DNA from: Nocardia sp. SYP-A9097
Lineage (GTDB): Bacteria > Actinomycetota > Actinomycetes > Mycobacteriales > Mycobacteriaceae
Reading direction: 5' to 3'
Length of the DNA: 64,000 bases
Assembly (NCBI RefSeq): GCF_009649815.1
Contig: NZ_WJIC01000024.1
Location: 1 to 64,000 of the forward strand
Part shown: positions 31,230 through 40,126 of the stretch, in pieces
Numbering within the stretch: the first letter of the stretch is position 1
Layout of the letters: each line of letters starts with the position of its first letter
Notes under the pieces: generated by a model
Told to the model about the DNA's origin: nothing
What the model saw: the letters and a program-made list of their open reading frames with translations, nothing else
Database searches by the model: none
Made by a program: the position numbers and the translations under genes

Positions 31230-32129
31230 GTGTTCGGCAATAGCGGGCGATGGGCGTGCGCGGTCGCCATGGCCATCGCCGCCGCGGTGAGTGGATCCGG
31301 CAGCTCCGGGGCCGACCCCGCACCCGCGGGCAAAGAGCTTGTGGTGCTGGGTGATTCGTTCACCGCCAACAAGTGGGACTTCCTCTCCGAAGAGGTTCAA
31401 TGCGTGCACGGCGATACCGCCTGGCCCGCGCAACTGGTCCGGTTGATGCGGACCGACGACTATCTGGACGCCTCCTGCCCGGGCGCCTCCATCGATACTC
31501 CGCCCGGATACACGCTCGCCATGGAGGCCCGAAAAGCCGATAAGGCAGGAGCTTTCGGGCCGCGCACCAAACTGGTGACGCTGCAGATCGGGCTCAATGA
31601 CCGCTGGGGCGCCACCGACATGATCATGTGGTGGTCGCTGCAGAAATGCATCTTCAACCTGATCGACGGCTGCGGGCCGGAGGCGGCCGAACAGGGCCGG
31701 ATGACCGACTACCGGGGTGTGTCCGGCGCGACCTTCGCACAGCGCATCGGCAATGTGGTCACCTACATCAAGTACTACGCACCCAATGCGCGCATAGTGC
31801 TGGTCGGATACCCGGAACTGTTCCCGTCCGGCCAGGACACCGTGTGTATCAACCTCTTCGGCATCGCACCCTTCATCCAACCGCGCGGGCGCGCGGCCAT
31901 CGAATACCTCGATCGCATCAACCGCGCGCAACGCGAGGCCGCAGAGCTACTCGGAATCGACTTCCTCGACACCCGCACATCCACGCTCGGACACGGATTG
32001 TGTTCCGCCGAACCATGGTTGAACGGAGTCCTGGACTACCGCACCGATATCGGCGGACTGCCCTTCCACCCCTCCACCCGCGGTGACGCGGTCGTCGCGA
32101 ACGCCCTCTACGAGAGGTACGGCCGATGA
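31230..32129 (+). CDS. secreted SGNH/GDSL-family hydrolase
   Basis: A 299-residue exported esterase. After a signal peptide (WACAVAMAIAAAVSGSGSSG) comes block I LVVLGDSFTANKWDF with the nucleophile Ser. Block III is LQIGLNDRWGATDMI, with the GxND motif, and the C-terminal block V is GGLPFHPSTRGDAVVA with the catalytic His. The GTG at 31230 follows GAGGGGG. Its stop overlaps the ATG of the acyltransferase (ATGA), so the pair is coupled. A likely role is removing or transferring acyl groups on an envelope glycan or lipid. Confidence 0.88.
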   Translation: MFGNSGRWACAVAMAIAAAVSGSGSSGADPAPAGKELVVLGDSFTANKWDFLSEEVQCVHGDTAWPAQLVRLMRTDDYLDASCPGASIDTPPGYTLAMEARKADKAGAFGPRTKLVTLQIGLNDRWGATDMIMWWSLQKCIFNLIDGCGPEAAEQGRMTDYRGVSGATFAQRIGNVVTYIKYYAPNARIVLVGYPELFPSGQDTVCINLFGIAPFIQPRGRAAIEYLDRINRAQREAAELLGIDFLDTRTSTLGHGLCSAEPWLNGVLDYRTDIGGLPFHPSTRGDAVVANALYERYGR

Positions 32130-33379
32130 CGACCACGGGAATCGAACTGACAGACGGTTCCGGGTCGGAAAGTGTTGTGGCGCGGGCGGATCGGGAGCGA
32201 CCGGCGCTGCCGTCGCTGACGGGGGCGCGGTGGTGGGCGGCGTGTGCGGTGTTCCTGGTGCACGCGCTGGTGTTCCTGCCGGTGTATCCGTTTCAGAAGT
32301 CCGAGTTGTTCCGGACGATTCACCAGTGGATTCCCATGCAGTTGGGGGCCGCGGGCGTCACGTTCTTCTTCGTACTGTCGGGGTTCATCATCTACTGGTC
32401 GTTCCGGCCCGGGAATTCGGTACGCGGATTCTATCGGCGGCGGGTGCTCAAGATCTATCCGACGCATGTGCTCGGTGCGGCGGCATTCATTGTGGCAGCG
32501 GGGGTTCCGCTGCACCGCCTGGTCGTGTGGGCCCCGAATCTGCTGCTCATTCACACCTGGGTGCCGAAGTGGACCACGGTGGGCGGGCTGAATGTGCCGT
32601 CCTGGTCGCTGGCGGCTGAGGTGCTGTTCTACCTGAGTTTTCCATTGGCGCTACCGCTGATTCGGCGCATACCGACCCGGCGACTGCTGCTTGCCACGGC
32701 CGTGATTCTGCTCTTCGTGGTGGCGCTGCATACCGCGTACTACCTGTGGGTGCCCGGACCCAAGGGCACAGCGAATGTCTTTGTGCCCCGGCTGGTTCCG
32801 GGTGACACCTCGCCGTACTACGAACTGCACTCCTCGCCCGCGTGGTTCGCGCAGCCGGATATCCCGGTCTCGCCGTCGTATTGGCTGAGCTACACCTTTC
32901 CGGCCTCGCGACTACCGGAGTTCTACCTCGGCGTACTGGCCGCGCGCATGGTGCTCGAAGGACGTTGGCGCAATACGCGATTGGCGATTCCGCTGCTGGT
33001 ACTCGCGCTCTCGTATGCGGCGACCTGGGTGGTGCCGGTCAACTACAAGATGTCCGCGCTCGTGCTCGCACCGATGACGGCGGTGGTCGCCACCTTCGGC
33101 GCGCGGGATATGCACGGCATCAAGGGAATCACCTCGCATCCACGCCTGGTATGGCTCGGCAATGTCACCTTCGCGTTCTATCTGGTGCAGTTGCCGGTGA
33201 TGGTGGTGATCACCCGATATCTCATCGGCGGCAGGCAATTCGGTGTCCTCGGCTGGGCCGGGTTCGCGGTGCTGAGCCTGGTGGTCTCACTCGCGCTGGG
33301 CGCTCTGCTGTACCACTGCGTGGATGTCCCGATCATGCGCCGCTTCGCCGGGCGGCGCACCACGCGTCAGGCCGGTTGA
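32126..33379 (+). CDS. acyltransferase family 3 (OafA/YrhL-type) membrane protein
   Basis: A 417-residue protein with about ten membrane helices. The family-defining start ARWWAACAVFLVHALVFLP includes the conserved His, then AAGVTFFFVLSGFIIYWSFR and the RRRVLKIYPTHV loop. AEVLFYLSFPLALPL follows. These enzymes transfer acetyl or other acyl groups to surface sugars. The start overlaps the GDSL gene stop by four bases. Together with the secreted hydrolase it probably forms an O-acylation/deacylation pair. It overlaps the convergent TetR gene end by 13 bases. Confidence 0.9.
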   Translation: MTTTGIELTDGSGSESVVARADRERPALPSLTGARWWAACAVFLVHALVFLPVYPFQKSELFRTIHQWIPMQLGAAGVTFFFVLSGFIIYWSFRPGNSVRGFYRRRVLKIYPTHVLGAAAFIVAAGVPLHRLVVWAPNLLLIHTWVPKWTTVGGLNVPSWSLAAEVLFYLSFPLALPLIRRIPTRRLLLATAVILLFVVALHTAYYLWVPGPKGTANVFVPRLVPGDTSPYYELHSSPAWFAQPDIPVSPSYWLSYTFPASRLPEFYLGVLAARMVLEGRWRNTRLAIPLLVLALSYAATWVVPVNYKMSALVLAPMTAVVATFGARDMHGIKGITSHPRLVWLGNVTFAFYLVQLPVMVVITRYLIGGRQFGVLGWAGFAVLSLVVSLALGALLYHCVDVPIMRRFAGRRTTRQAG

Positions 33380-33999
33380 ACGCCGATCATCGGAAGTACT
33401 GTGCGCCGGGCGAATTCGCGGGCGGCCTGCTCGTCACCGAGCGGGATCAGGCCGTCCGGGGTGAGCGCCAGCGACTGCCCCAGGCGGGCAAGGACTTCCG
33501 CGACCAGGTCGGCGTCGAAATCCGGTACGCTGCCCGATTCCTGTAGCGCGCGCAGCTTTTCGGCCAGATAGGTGCGGCCCACCGCGAGCACCGGTCCGGC
33601 ATCGGTGGTGAGCCGGGGCAGGATCACATCGGGTTCGGTGCGCAGAAGTCGTTGCAGCAGTTTGTTATTGGCCAGATTGGTAATGAAGGCGACGAAGATC
33701 TCGACCAGCTGATCCTCACCGTTCTGCCCATTGTGTGAGACCTGCTGTACCCGCTCATCGATCTCGGCGATGAACTGCTGCGCCTCACGCACGCCCACCG
33801 CTTCGACCAGATCGTTCTTGGATTCGAAGCGGCGGTACAGCGTCGCCGGGCTGATGCCCGCGCGACGTGCTATCTCTCCCATACTGGTTCGCTTGATACC
33901 GAAGTCCAGGAAGGCCGAGAGCGCACTCTCCAGCAACTGTTCGCCTTCTGCGCGCGGCTTCTCCAGAATGCGCTGCAGGATGGCGGGCACGGACGGCAT
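33367..33999 (-). CDS. TetR-family transcriptional regulator
   Basis: A 210-residue regulator with a TetR HTH at about residues 19-66 (LLESALSAFLDFGIKRTSMG, EIARRAGISPATLYRRFESK). The C-terminal ligand domain has VEIFVAFITNLANNKLLQRL. The ATG at 33997-33999 has GGAG about eight bases before it; longer starts at 34053 or 34074 are weaker. Its 3' end overlaps the acyltransferase by 13 bases, tail to tail. The target and ligand are unknown; the next gene on its strand side is a small protein at 34126. Confidence 0.85.
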   Translation of the reverse strand: MPSVPAILQRILEKPRAEGEQLLESALSAFLDFGIKRTSMGEIARRAGISPATLYRRFESKNDLVEAVGVREAQQFIAEIDERVQQVSHNGQNGEDQLVEIFVAFITNLANNKLLQRLLRTEPDVILPRLTTDAGPVLAVGRTYLAEKLRALQESGSVPDFDADLVAEVLARLGQSLALTPDGLIPLGDEQAAREFARRTVLPMIGVQPA

Positions 34000-34125
34000 C
34001 GAGTCTCCAGTCGAGTCGGTTGGCACCCGCTGCACTGCGGTGACGACGGCCATGGCGGAAAAGGTCAACCGCATTATCGCATCGCGGCGTGCGCGCCGAA
34101 GCCTCGCCGTGAACCTACTGTCCAG

Positions 34126-34299
34126 TCACTGGACCTCGAGCGCCGCCATCTCGCGTTCTATCGCGTTCGCGGCGAAATCGATTCCATTGGAACGTAATTC
34201 GTGAACCCGGCGCTGCAGCGCCTCGATACCCCCCGGCTGATCCGCAATGTCGGCGACGCTGATCCGCCGTCGGTGCATACCGTTCTGCTCGTACGACAC
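34126..34299 (-). CDS. small acidic/helical hypothetical protein
   Basis: A 57-residue protein (HRRRISVADIADQPGGIEAL, QRRVHELRSNGIDFAANAIE, REMAALEVQ) predicted mostly helical. The GTG start at 34297-34299 has AGGAGG nine bases upstream, which is convincing for so short a gene. Its stop lies 126 bases before the TetR start in the same direction, so the two may share a transcript. No family is recognised. Confidence 0.5.
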   Translation of the reverse strand: MSYEQNGMHRRRISVADIADQPGGIEALQRRVHELRSNGIDFAANAIEREMAALEVQ

Positions 34300-34413
34300 C
34301 GTATGAAACCTCCTGCTAGCCCAGAGCACGCACCCGGCTAGCGGCGGCACAGCCCGGGCCGCCGGGAACGCTTCGTCGAATGCTAACAGCGGTCCGATAT
34401 GGTCGATTATTCA

Positions 34414-34431
34414 GTGTGGGAGTTCTCACAC
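34414..34431 (-). terminator. short hairpin after the carbonic anhydrase-like gene
   Basis: GTGTGGGA and TCTCACAC pair over eight positions (one G-U) around GT, 12 bases after the stop of the gene at 34443. It could instead be an operator. Confidence 0.45.
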
Positions 34432-34442
34432 GCTCGCCGTTG

Positions 34443-34958
34443 TCACACCTCTTGACCATTACGGTGCAGGATCGTGTTGTGCAGGTAGACTGCCGCATTC
34501 AGTCGAATCCGATCCAGCTCGGCTTCGCCCAGCTCGCGCCGCACCTTGCCCGGCACACCCGCCACCAGCGATCCCGGCGGAATCTGCGCACCCTCCGGAA
34601 TCAGCGCATTCGCCGCGATAAGACTGCCCGCGCCGATTACCGCGCCATTGAGCACCGTCGCACCCATGCCGACCAGCACATCGTCACCGACCGTGCAGCC
34701 GTGCAGAATCGCATTATGCCCCACCGAAACTCCCGCGCCCACGGTGCACAGGAAGCCGGGATCGGCGTGCAGCACACAGCCGTCCTGGATATTGGTGCCC
34801 TTGCCGACGGTGATCTCCTCCATGTCCCCGCGCAACACCGCCGAATACCACACGCTCACATCGGCTTCCAGCCGCACGCGGCCGATCACCGTCGCATTGG
34901 GCGCGATCCACGCGCTCTCGTCGATCTGCGGCGCGTTGTCACCCAGCTGAATCCTCAT
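34443..34958 (-). CDS. gamma-carbonic-anhydrase-family hexapeptide protein
   Basis: A 171-residue left-handed beta-helix protein of the YrdA/PaaY/CaiE kind. Repeating hexapeptides (WIAPNATVIGRVRLEADVSV, GKGTNIQDGCVLHADPG, GAGVSVGHNAILHGCTVGDD) carry the His ligands of a trimer-interface metal site. The function may be carbonic anhydrase or thioesterase-like; many members have no activity proven. It is translationally coupled to the GlxA-type regulator upstream: its start overlaps that gene's stop by four bases. Confidence 0.88.
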   Translation of the reverse strand: MRIQLGDNAPQIDESAWIAPNATVIGRVRLEADVSVWYSAVLRGDMEEITVGKGTNIQDGCVLHADPGFLCTVGAGVSVGHNAILHGCTVGDDVLVGMGATVLNGAVIGAGSLIAANALIPEGAQIPPGSLVAGVPGKVRRELGEAELDRIRLNAAVYLHNTILHRNGQEV

Positions 34959-35917
34959 GATCGAGAACCTATAACCGTGCGCCGGAACAGCGACCGGTGG
35001 GTCGCCGGGCTGGTCCCGAGCTGGCGATGGAAGTGATGACGCAGATTCACCGCGGTACCCAGACCCGATTCGGCGGCAATGCGTTCCATGGTGTCATCGG
35101 TCGACTCCAGCAACAGGCGAGCATGGTCCAGGCGTTGTTGCAGCAACCACTGCTGCGGGCTGGAACCGGTGCGATCGCGGAAGCGACGGGTGAAGGTGCG
35201 GCGCGACATGAGAGCGGTGCGCGCCCAGGTATCGAGATCGACGGGTTCGTCGAGATGTGTTCGCGCCCAGACCATCGCATGCTCGATGGGGTCGTCATCG
35301 ATCGCCTCGGGAACCGCGACCGGAATGTACTGCGCCTGTGAACCACTGCGGTGCGGGGCCAGCACCAGGGCGCGCGCCAGTTCGGTGGCATGCCTGCTGC
35401 CGAGATCGCTGCGCACCAGATGCAGGCAGCAGTCCAGGGCGGCGGCGACACCGGCGGAGGTGATCAGATCGCCGTGATCGGACCACAGGGTGTCGGCGCG
35501 GACCCGCACCGCCGGATAGGCGCGGGCCAGCTCGGCGGCGGCGGACCAGTGCGTGGTGATCTCCCGGCCGTCGGCCAGGCCGCTGTCGGCGATCGCCCAC
35601 GAACCCAGGCATAGACCGACAATTCGGGAACCATTGGCGTGCGCGCGATGCAGGGCCGCACGGGTCGGCTCGGTGAGCTGCTGTCCGCGCTGCCAGCTCG
35701 GGATGATCACCGTCTCGGCGCGCTCCAGGGTGTCCAGCCCGTGCTGCACGATGATGTCGAATCCCGCTGGTGTGGAGATGATTCCGGGCCGCTCCGCACA
35801 CACATCCACGTGATATGGCGCATCCCCGCCCGCGCCGACGCGCCCGAACACCAGGCTCGGCACCGACAGATGGAACGGGCTGATCCGATCGAACGCCAAA
35901 ACCGCGACAGCATGCAT
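34955..35917 (-). CDS. GlxA-type AraC-family regulator with a DJ-1/PfpI domain
   Basis: A 320-residue protein. Residues 1-185 are the class I glutamine-amidotransferase-like DJ-1 fold, with the Cys elbow VGLCLGSWAIADSG. The C-terminus is the AraC double HTH (MSRRTFTRRFRDRTGSSPQQ, RLDHARLLLESTDDTMERIA, then SGLGTAVNLRHHF). The amidotransferase-like part is usually a sensor. It is divergent from the MBL gene at 35989 and coupled to the carbonic-anhydrase-like gene, so it probably regulates one or both from the 71-base gap. Confidence 0.9.
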   Translation of the reverse strand: MHAVAVLAFDRISPFHLSVPSLVFGRVGAGGDAPYHVDVCAERPGIISTPAGFDIIVQHGLDTLERAETVIIPSWQRGQQLTEPTRAALHRAHANGSRIVGLCLGSWAIADSGLADGREITTHWSAAAELARAYPAVRVRADTLWSDHGDLITSAGVAAALDCCLHLVRSDLGSRHATELARALVLAPHRSGSQAQYIPVAVPEAIDDDPIEHAMVWARTHLDEPVDLDTWARTALMSRRTFTRRFRDRTGSSPQQWLLQQRLDHARLLLESTDDTMERIAAESGLGTAVNLRHHFHRQLGTSPATHRSLFRRTVIGSRS

Positions 35918-35988
35918 GGCCCGATCTTAGCGATAAGCGGCCTTCGGGCCACTGTTGCGCTCATGCTGCTTCGGCCAAGCTCTATCTC

Positions 35989-36771
35989 ATGACGAACACG
36001 ATCGAAAGCACCACCGGCACCATCGAAATCCTGCACATCGGCGGACCCACCGTGCGCTTCCGCTACGGCAACCTGACCTGGCTGACCGATCCCACGTTCG
36101 ACGCGCCCGGCGACTACCCCGGCCCCATCACCCTGCACAAGCTCACCGGCCCCGCGATTGCGGCGGATCAGGTCGGACCGGTCGACGCGGTACTGCTCTC
36201 ACATGACCAGCACGCCGACAATCTCGACAACTCCGGACGCGAATTCCTCTCGACCGTCGAGCGGGTGCTCTCCACCTCCGATGCCGCCGGACGCATGGAA
36301 GGCGTTCAGGGACTGGCGAATTGGGAATCGGTACAGCTCGGCGACGTGACCGTCACCGGCGTACCGGCCCTGCACGGCCCCGAAGGCGCGGAGACGCTCT
36401 CGGGTGTGGTCACCGGTTTCATCCTGCGGGGCGAGGGCCTGCCGACGGTCTATGTCTCCGGCGATAACGCCTCGGTCGACCTGGTGCAGCAGATCGCAGA
36501 CCGCATCGGCCGCATCGACGTAGCCATCCTCTTCGTAGGCGCGGCCAATATCGACCGCTTCGGCGACAGCGACGTAACCCTCAACGGCCGCAGCGCCGTC
36601 CGCGCCGCCGCCGCTCTCGGCGAAGCCGTCATCGTCCCCGTACACGGCGAGGGCTGGGGCCACTTCTCCGAATCCCTCGACTACCTGGCCCGCAACTTCG
36701 AATACGCCGGCCGCACCGCCCAACTCCGCATCCCCACCCCCGGCGAAACCCTGACCCTGGCTGCGCACTAG
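35989..36771 (+). CDS. UlaG-like metallo-beta-lactamase-fold hydrolase
   Basis: A 260-residue protein. The metal motif is LLSHDQHADNLD, a variant of HxHxDH in which the last His is Asn. A further His is in VPALHGPEGAE, an Asp in YVSGDNASVDL, and a late His in VIVPVHGEGWGHF. This fits the UlaG-like branch. The substrate is unknown. It starts 71 bases from the divergent GlxA-type regulator, which is its likely controller. The neighbours do not show a pathway. Confidence 0.85.
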   Translation: MTNTIESTTGTIEILHIGGPTVRFRYGNLTWLTDPTFDAPGDYPGPITLHKLTGPAIAADQVGPVDAVLLSHDQHADNLDNSGREFLSTVERVLSTSDAAGRMEGVQGLANWESVQLGDVTVTGVPALHGPEGAETLSGVVTGFILRGEGLPTVYVSGDNASVDLVQQIADRIGRIDVAILFVGAANIDRFGDSDVTLNGRSAVRAAAALGEAVIVPVHGEGWGHFSESLDYLARNFEYAGRTAQLRIPTPGETLTLAAH

Positions 36772-36822
36772 CGCCGCGTGGCGGTCGTGGTGCTCACGCG
36801 GTGGTTGGTCCACGATGGCGGT

Positions 36823-37923
36823 ATGCAAATTGGGGTTCCGAAGGAAGTCAAGGAGCAGGAGTTCCGGGTGGCGCTCACCCCGGCCGGTGCCGGAGAGTTG
36901 GTGCACGGCGGACATCAGGTGTTGATCGAGGCCGGGGCGGGAATCGGATCGGGCTTTCCCGATGCCGACTACCTCGGCGCCGGTGCGCGCACCCTGCCCA
37001 CCGCCGACGACATCTGGAGCACAGCCGATCTGATACTGAAGGTGAAAGAACCTATAGCCCAGGAGTATTCGCGCATGCGCGGCGGGCAGGTGCTCTTCAC
37101 CTTCCTGCATCTCGCGGCCTCGCGGGAATGCACAGAGGCGATTCTCGAGTCCGGGATCACCGCCATCGCCTACGAGACCGTGCGCGCCGCCGACGGATCA
37201 CTGCCGTTGCTCGCACCAATGAGTGAGGTCGCGGGCAAGCTCGGAACCCAGGTCGGCGCATACCAATTGATGTCACCGCAGGGCGGGGAAGGCGTACTGC
37301 TCGGTGGTGTGCCCGGCGTACGTCCCGCCTATGTACTGGTGCTCGGCGGCGGCGTCGCGGGTACCAGCGCTGCGACAGTCGCCGTCGGCATGGGTGCGCG
37401 AGTTAGCGTGCTGGACACCAATATCGCGCGCCTGCGTGAACTCGATGCCCGCTTCAACGGCCGCATCACCACCATCGGATCCAATGCCGCCGAGGTCGAA
37501 AAAGCCGTCCCCGCAGCCGATCTGGTGATCGGCTCGGTCCTGGTCCCGGGTGCGCGCGCCCCGAAACTCGTGCCGGACAGCCTGGTCGCCCTCATGCGAC
37601 CGGGCTCGGTGCTGGTGGATATCGCCATCGACCAGGGCGGCTGCTTTCAAAGCTCACGCCCCACCACGCACGCGAAACCCACCTTCCCGGTGGCGAATTC
37701 GCTCTTCTACTGCGTGGCGAATATGCCCGGCGCGGTGCCCCACACCGCCACGGTCGCCCTCACCAATGCCACCCTCCCGTACGTCCGCGCCATCGCCGAC
37801 CGAGGCTGGCGAGCCGCCTGCGACGCCGACCATGGCCTGGCCCAAGGTCTCACCGCCGCTGTGGGCGAGCTGTACTCCCCGGAGGTGGCCGCCGCCCACG
37901 GCCTCCACCCCGTGGGCAATTGA
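36823..37923 (+). CDS. ald: alanine dehydrogenase
   Basis: A 366-residue NAD enzyme converting alanine to pyruvate and ammonia. It starts MQIGVPKEVKEQEFRVALTP, has FTFLHLAASRE with the catalytic His, the Rossmann motif VLVLGGGVAGTSAATVAVGM, and VDIAIDQGGCFQSSRPTTHA, the signature with the active Asp. Mycobacterial Ald (371 residues) supports growth on alanine and redox balance in low oxygen. The ATG at 36823 is fixed by the conserved N-terminus. It ends at a hairpin shared with the sigma factor gene. Confidence 0.95.
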   Translation: MQIGVPKEVKEQEFRVALTPAGAGELVHGGHQVLIEAGAGIGSGFPDADYLGAGARTLPTADDIWSTADLILKVKEPIAQEYSRMRGGQVLFTFLHLAASRECTEAILESGITAIAYETVRAADGSLPLLAPMSEVAGKLGTQVGAYQLMSPQGGEGVLLGGVPGVRPAYVLVLGGGVAGTSAATVAVGMGARVSVLDTNIARLRELDARFNGRITTIGSNAAEVEKAVPAADLVIGSVLVPGARAPKLVPDSLVALMRPGSVLVDIAIDQGGCFQSSRPTTHAKPTFPVANSLFYCVANMPGAVPHTATVALTNATLPYVRAIADRGWRAACDADHGLAQGLTAAVGELYSPEVAAAHGLHPVGN

Positions 37924-37931
37924 GCCGCGAC

Positions 37932-37957
37932 AGCGGGCCCGCAGCCGGGCCCGCTTT
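37932..37957. terminator. hairpin between ald and the sigma factor gene
   Basis: AGCGGGCCC pairs with GGGCCCGCT around GCAGCC, followed by TTTG, right after the ald stop and before the end of the convergent sigma gene. Confidence 0.75.
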
Positions 37958-37964
37958 GTCGGGA

Positions 37965-38918
37965 TTACTCGGGGGCTTGCTCGCCCAGCGCCCAGTCCGG
38001 CTCGCCATCCTCGGGCAGGTTGTGCAGCTTGTCCGGATTGCGGACCACATCGATATTCGTGATGCGGCCGTCGTCGATCGTGAACGAGAAGACACCGGTG
38101 CTCTTGCCGTCGAAAACCACCAAGCCGGGACGGCCATTGACCAGAACCGAACGGCCCCACGCCCCACCGACCTCGCCCGCGAACCGCAGGAACCCGAGCA
38201 GCGTCTCGGCGACCGTGGACGCACCGTGCAGCGGATGCCGGAACGCGTTCACCTTGCCGCCACCGTCGGCGGTGAAGGTGACATTCGAATCCAGCACGCC
38301 GAGAAGGGCACTCAGATCACCGGAGCGCCAGGCCACCGCGAACGCGGACACCACCTTCTCATGCTCAGCGGGGCTGGCAGGGAAGCGCGGGGTGCCCGAC
38401 TCCACATGCTTGCGGGCGCGAGAAGCCAACTGCCGCACCGCCGCCGGAGTACGGCCGACCACCTCGGCGACCTCCGGACCGGTCATACCGAAGACATCCT
38501 GGAGTACGAACGCGGTGCGCTCGGCGGGGGAGAGGGATTCCAGGACCACCAGCAACGCGGTCGTCACCCGCTCATCCTGGGACACCCGGTCCGCCGGATC
38601 ATCCCAGCTGGTGATCTCCGGCTCCGGCAGCCATTCGCCGACATACTGCTCCCGCCGCGCCCGCGCCGATCCGAGATGGTCCAGCGCCAGCCGTCCGGTC
38701 ACGGTCGTCAGCCAAGCGCGCAGGTTTTCGATCTCCGCGCCGTCCGGGCTGGTCTCGTAATACCGCTGCAGCCGCAGCCAAGCGTCCTGCACCACATCAT
38801 CGGCATCGCTCAAACTGCCCAGCGTGCTGTAGGCGACCCGCCGCAGATAACCCCGATGCTCCTCGAACCGCCGTGCCAACTCCGCCTGGTCGGGTACCCC
38901 GTGCCGTTCGTCGCTCAT
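37965..38918 (-). CDS. sigJ: SigJ-type ECF sigma factor with a C-terminal SnoaL-like domain
   Basis: A 317-residue ECF41-like/SigJ protein. Region 2 reads HRGYLRRVAYSTLGSLSDAD, DVVQDAWLRLQRY. Region 4 is LLVVLESLSPAERTAFVLQD, VFGMTGPEVAEVVGRTPAAV. The last 100 residues are a SnoaL-like fold (DLSALLGVLDSNVTFTADGG to the end) that often modulates such sigma factors. There is no separate anti-sigma gene. The ATG at 38916-38918 follows GGTGAGG. In M. tuberculosis SigJ is linked to peroxide tolerance. Its targets here are unknown. Confidence 0.9.
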   Translation of the reverse strand: MSDERHGVPDQAELARRFEEHRGYLRRVAYSTLGSLSDADDVVQDAWLRLQRYYETSPDGAEIENLRAWLTTVTGRLALDHLGSARARREQYVGEWLPEPEITSWDDPADRVSQDERVTTALLVVLESLSPAERTAFVLQDVFGMTGPEVAEVVGRTPAAVRQLASRARKHVESGTPRFPASPAEHEKVVSAFAVAWRSGDLSALLGVLDSNVTFTADGGGKVNAFRHPLHGASTVAETLLGFLRFAGEVGGAWGRSVLVNGRPGLVVFDGKSTGVFSFTIDDGRITNIDVVRNPDKLHNLPEDGEPDWALGEQAPE

Positions 38919-39051
38919 TGCCGCCTCACCATCCATAACCACTCGCCATTCGGACGACCCTCGCCGAACCGACGAAACAGACTTCCACACTGTGACACTC
39001 CGCAGGTGTGTCAGGCACGCGGGACCCGCCGGCGAATGTGAGATCGAGGCG

Positions 39052-40014
39052 TCAGCGGCGGGCGCAGGCGATCGCGGCAGCGGCCAGAACGCTGACGACC
39101 TGCACCGCCTCCGACAGGCGCACCGCGCGTCGCAGGTCCGGGACGCGCGGAGTCGGTCCGTCGCCGAGCGCCGGCCGCATTTCGATTCCATGCCGATACT
39201 CGGTGCGTCCACCGAGTCGCACGCCGAGCGCACCCGCCATAGATGCCTCCGCCACACCGGCATTCGGGCTCGGATGCTTGCTCGCATCGCGTCGCCATGC
39301 CCGCCACGCATCCGCCGGACGACCGCCCGCCACCGGTGCGAGCAGGGTCGTAATCACCCCGGCCACCCGAGCGGGCCCCAAATTGGCTACATCGTCGGTC
39401 CGCGCGGCAGCCCACCCGAACCGCGCATACCGCGCATTCCGATAGCCGACCATCGCATCGAGAGTGTTCACCGCCCGATACCCGAGCAACCCGGGCACTC
39501 CCGCCACCGCACCCCAAAACAGCGGTGCCACAGTCGCATCCGAGGTGTTCTCCGCAATCGACTCCAGCGCCGCCCGGGCCAACCCATCCGCATCCAACAG
39601 CGCCGGATCGCGCCCGCACAAGGAAGGCAACAACTCCCGCGCCCCCTCGATATTCCCGGCCTCGAGCAGGTCGGCCATCTCCCGTCCGGTCCGCGCCAGT
39701 GTGGTCCCGCCCAGCACAGTCCAGGTGGCGGCAGCCGTCAGCGCGATCTCGCCCAGACCCCGGCCCACCTGCCGCGCACCGGAATTCGCACGAACGCCGC
39801 GCCGCGCCGCGGCGCCCAGCGCGACAACACCCCCGACAAGCACCACCTCATGCAGCACCCCGGCCCCCAGCCCATCCCGATAGGTGACCTTCTCCAACTC
39901 CATCGCCGCGGTCCCGAAGCCCGCCACCGGATGCCCCCGCCGCGGATCCCCGAGCCACCGATCCAGCGCAAACCCGATCAACAACCCACTCGCAGCAACA
40001 GTCCCGGAACGCAC
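39052..40014 (-). CDS. cobD: adenosylcobinamide-phosphate synthase (CobD/CbiB)
   Basis: A 320-residue membrane enzyme of the late cobalamin pathway that attaches aminopropanol to adenosylcobyric acid. It has LIGFALDRWLGDPRRGHPVA at the start, SIAENTSDATVAPLFWGAVA at mid-length, LLGYRAVNTLDAMVGYRNAR, and about four to five hydrophobic segments. This is the cobD of the mycobacterial Rv2236c position. GTG start at 40012-40014. It precedes SURF1 only in order; they are separate transcripts because of the 112-base gap, where I see nothing else. Confidence 0.93.
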   Translation of the reverse strand: MRSGTVAASGLLIGFALDRWLGDPRRGHPVAGFGTAAMELEKVTYRDGLGAGVLHEVVLVGGVVALGAAARRGVRANSGARQVGRGLGEIALTAAATWTVLGGTTLARTGREMADLLEAGNIEGARELLPSLCGRDPALLDADGLARAALESIAENTSDATVAPLFWGAVAGVPGLLGYRAVNTLDAMVGYRNARYARFGWAAARTDDVANLGPARVAGVITTLLAPVAGGRPADAWRAWRRDASKHPSPNAGVAEASMAGALGVRLGGRTEYRHGIEMRPALGDGPTPRVPDLRRAVRLSEAVQVVSVLAAAAIACARR

Positions 40015-40126
40015 CCGCCGAGGTTATCCACCCACCTCCGCAATTACCCCACCGGATCCACCCAGGCCATCGAATGTAAGGGCTGATGGATCGAGATACG
40101 GGCTGCTCGGTGGGAAAGCGAGGAAG

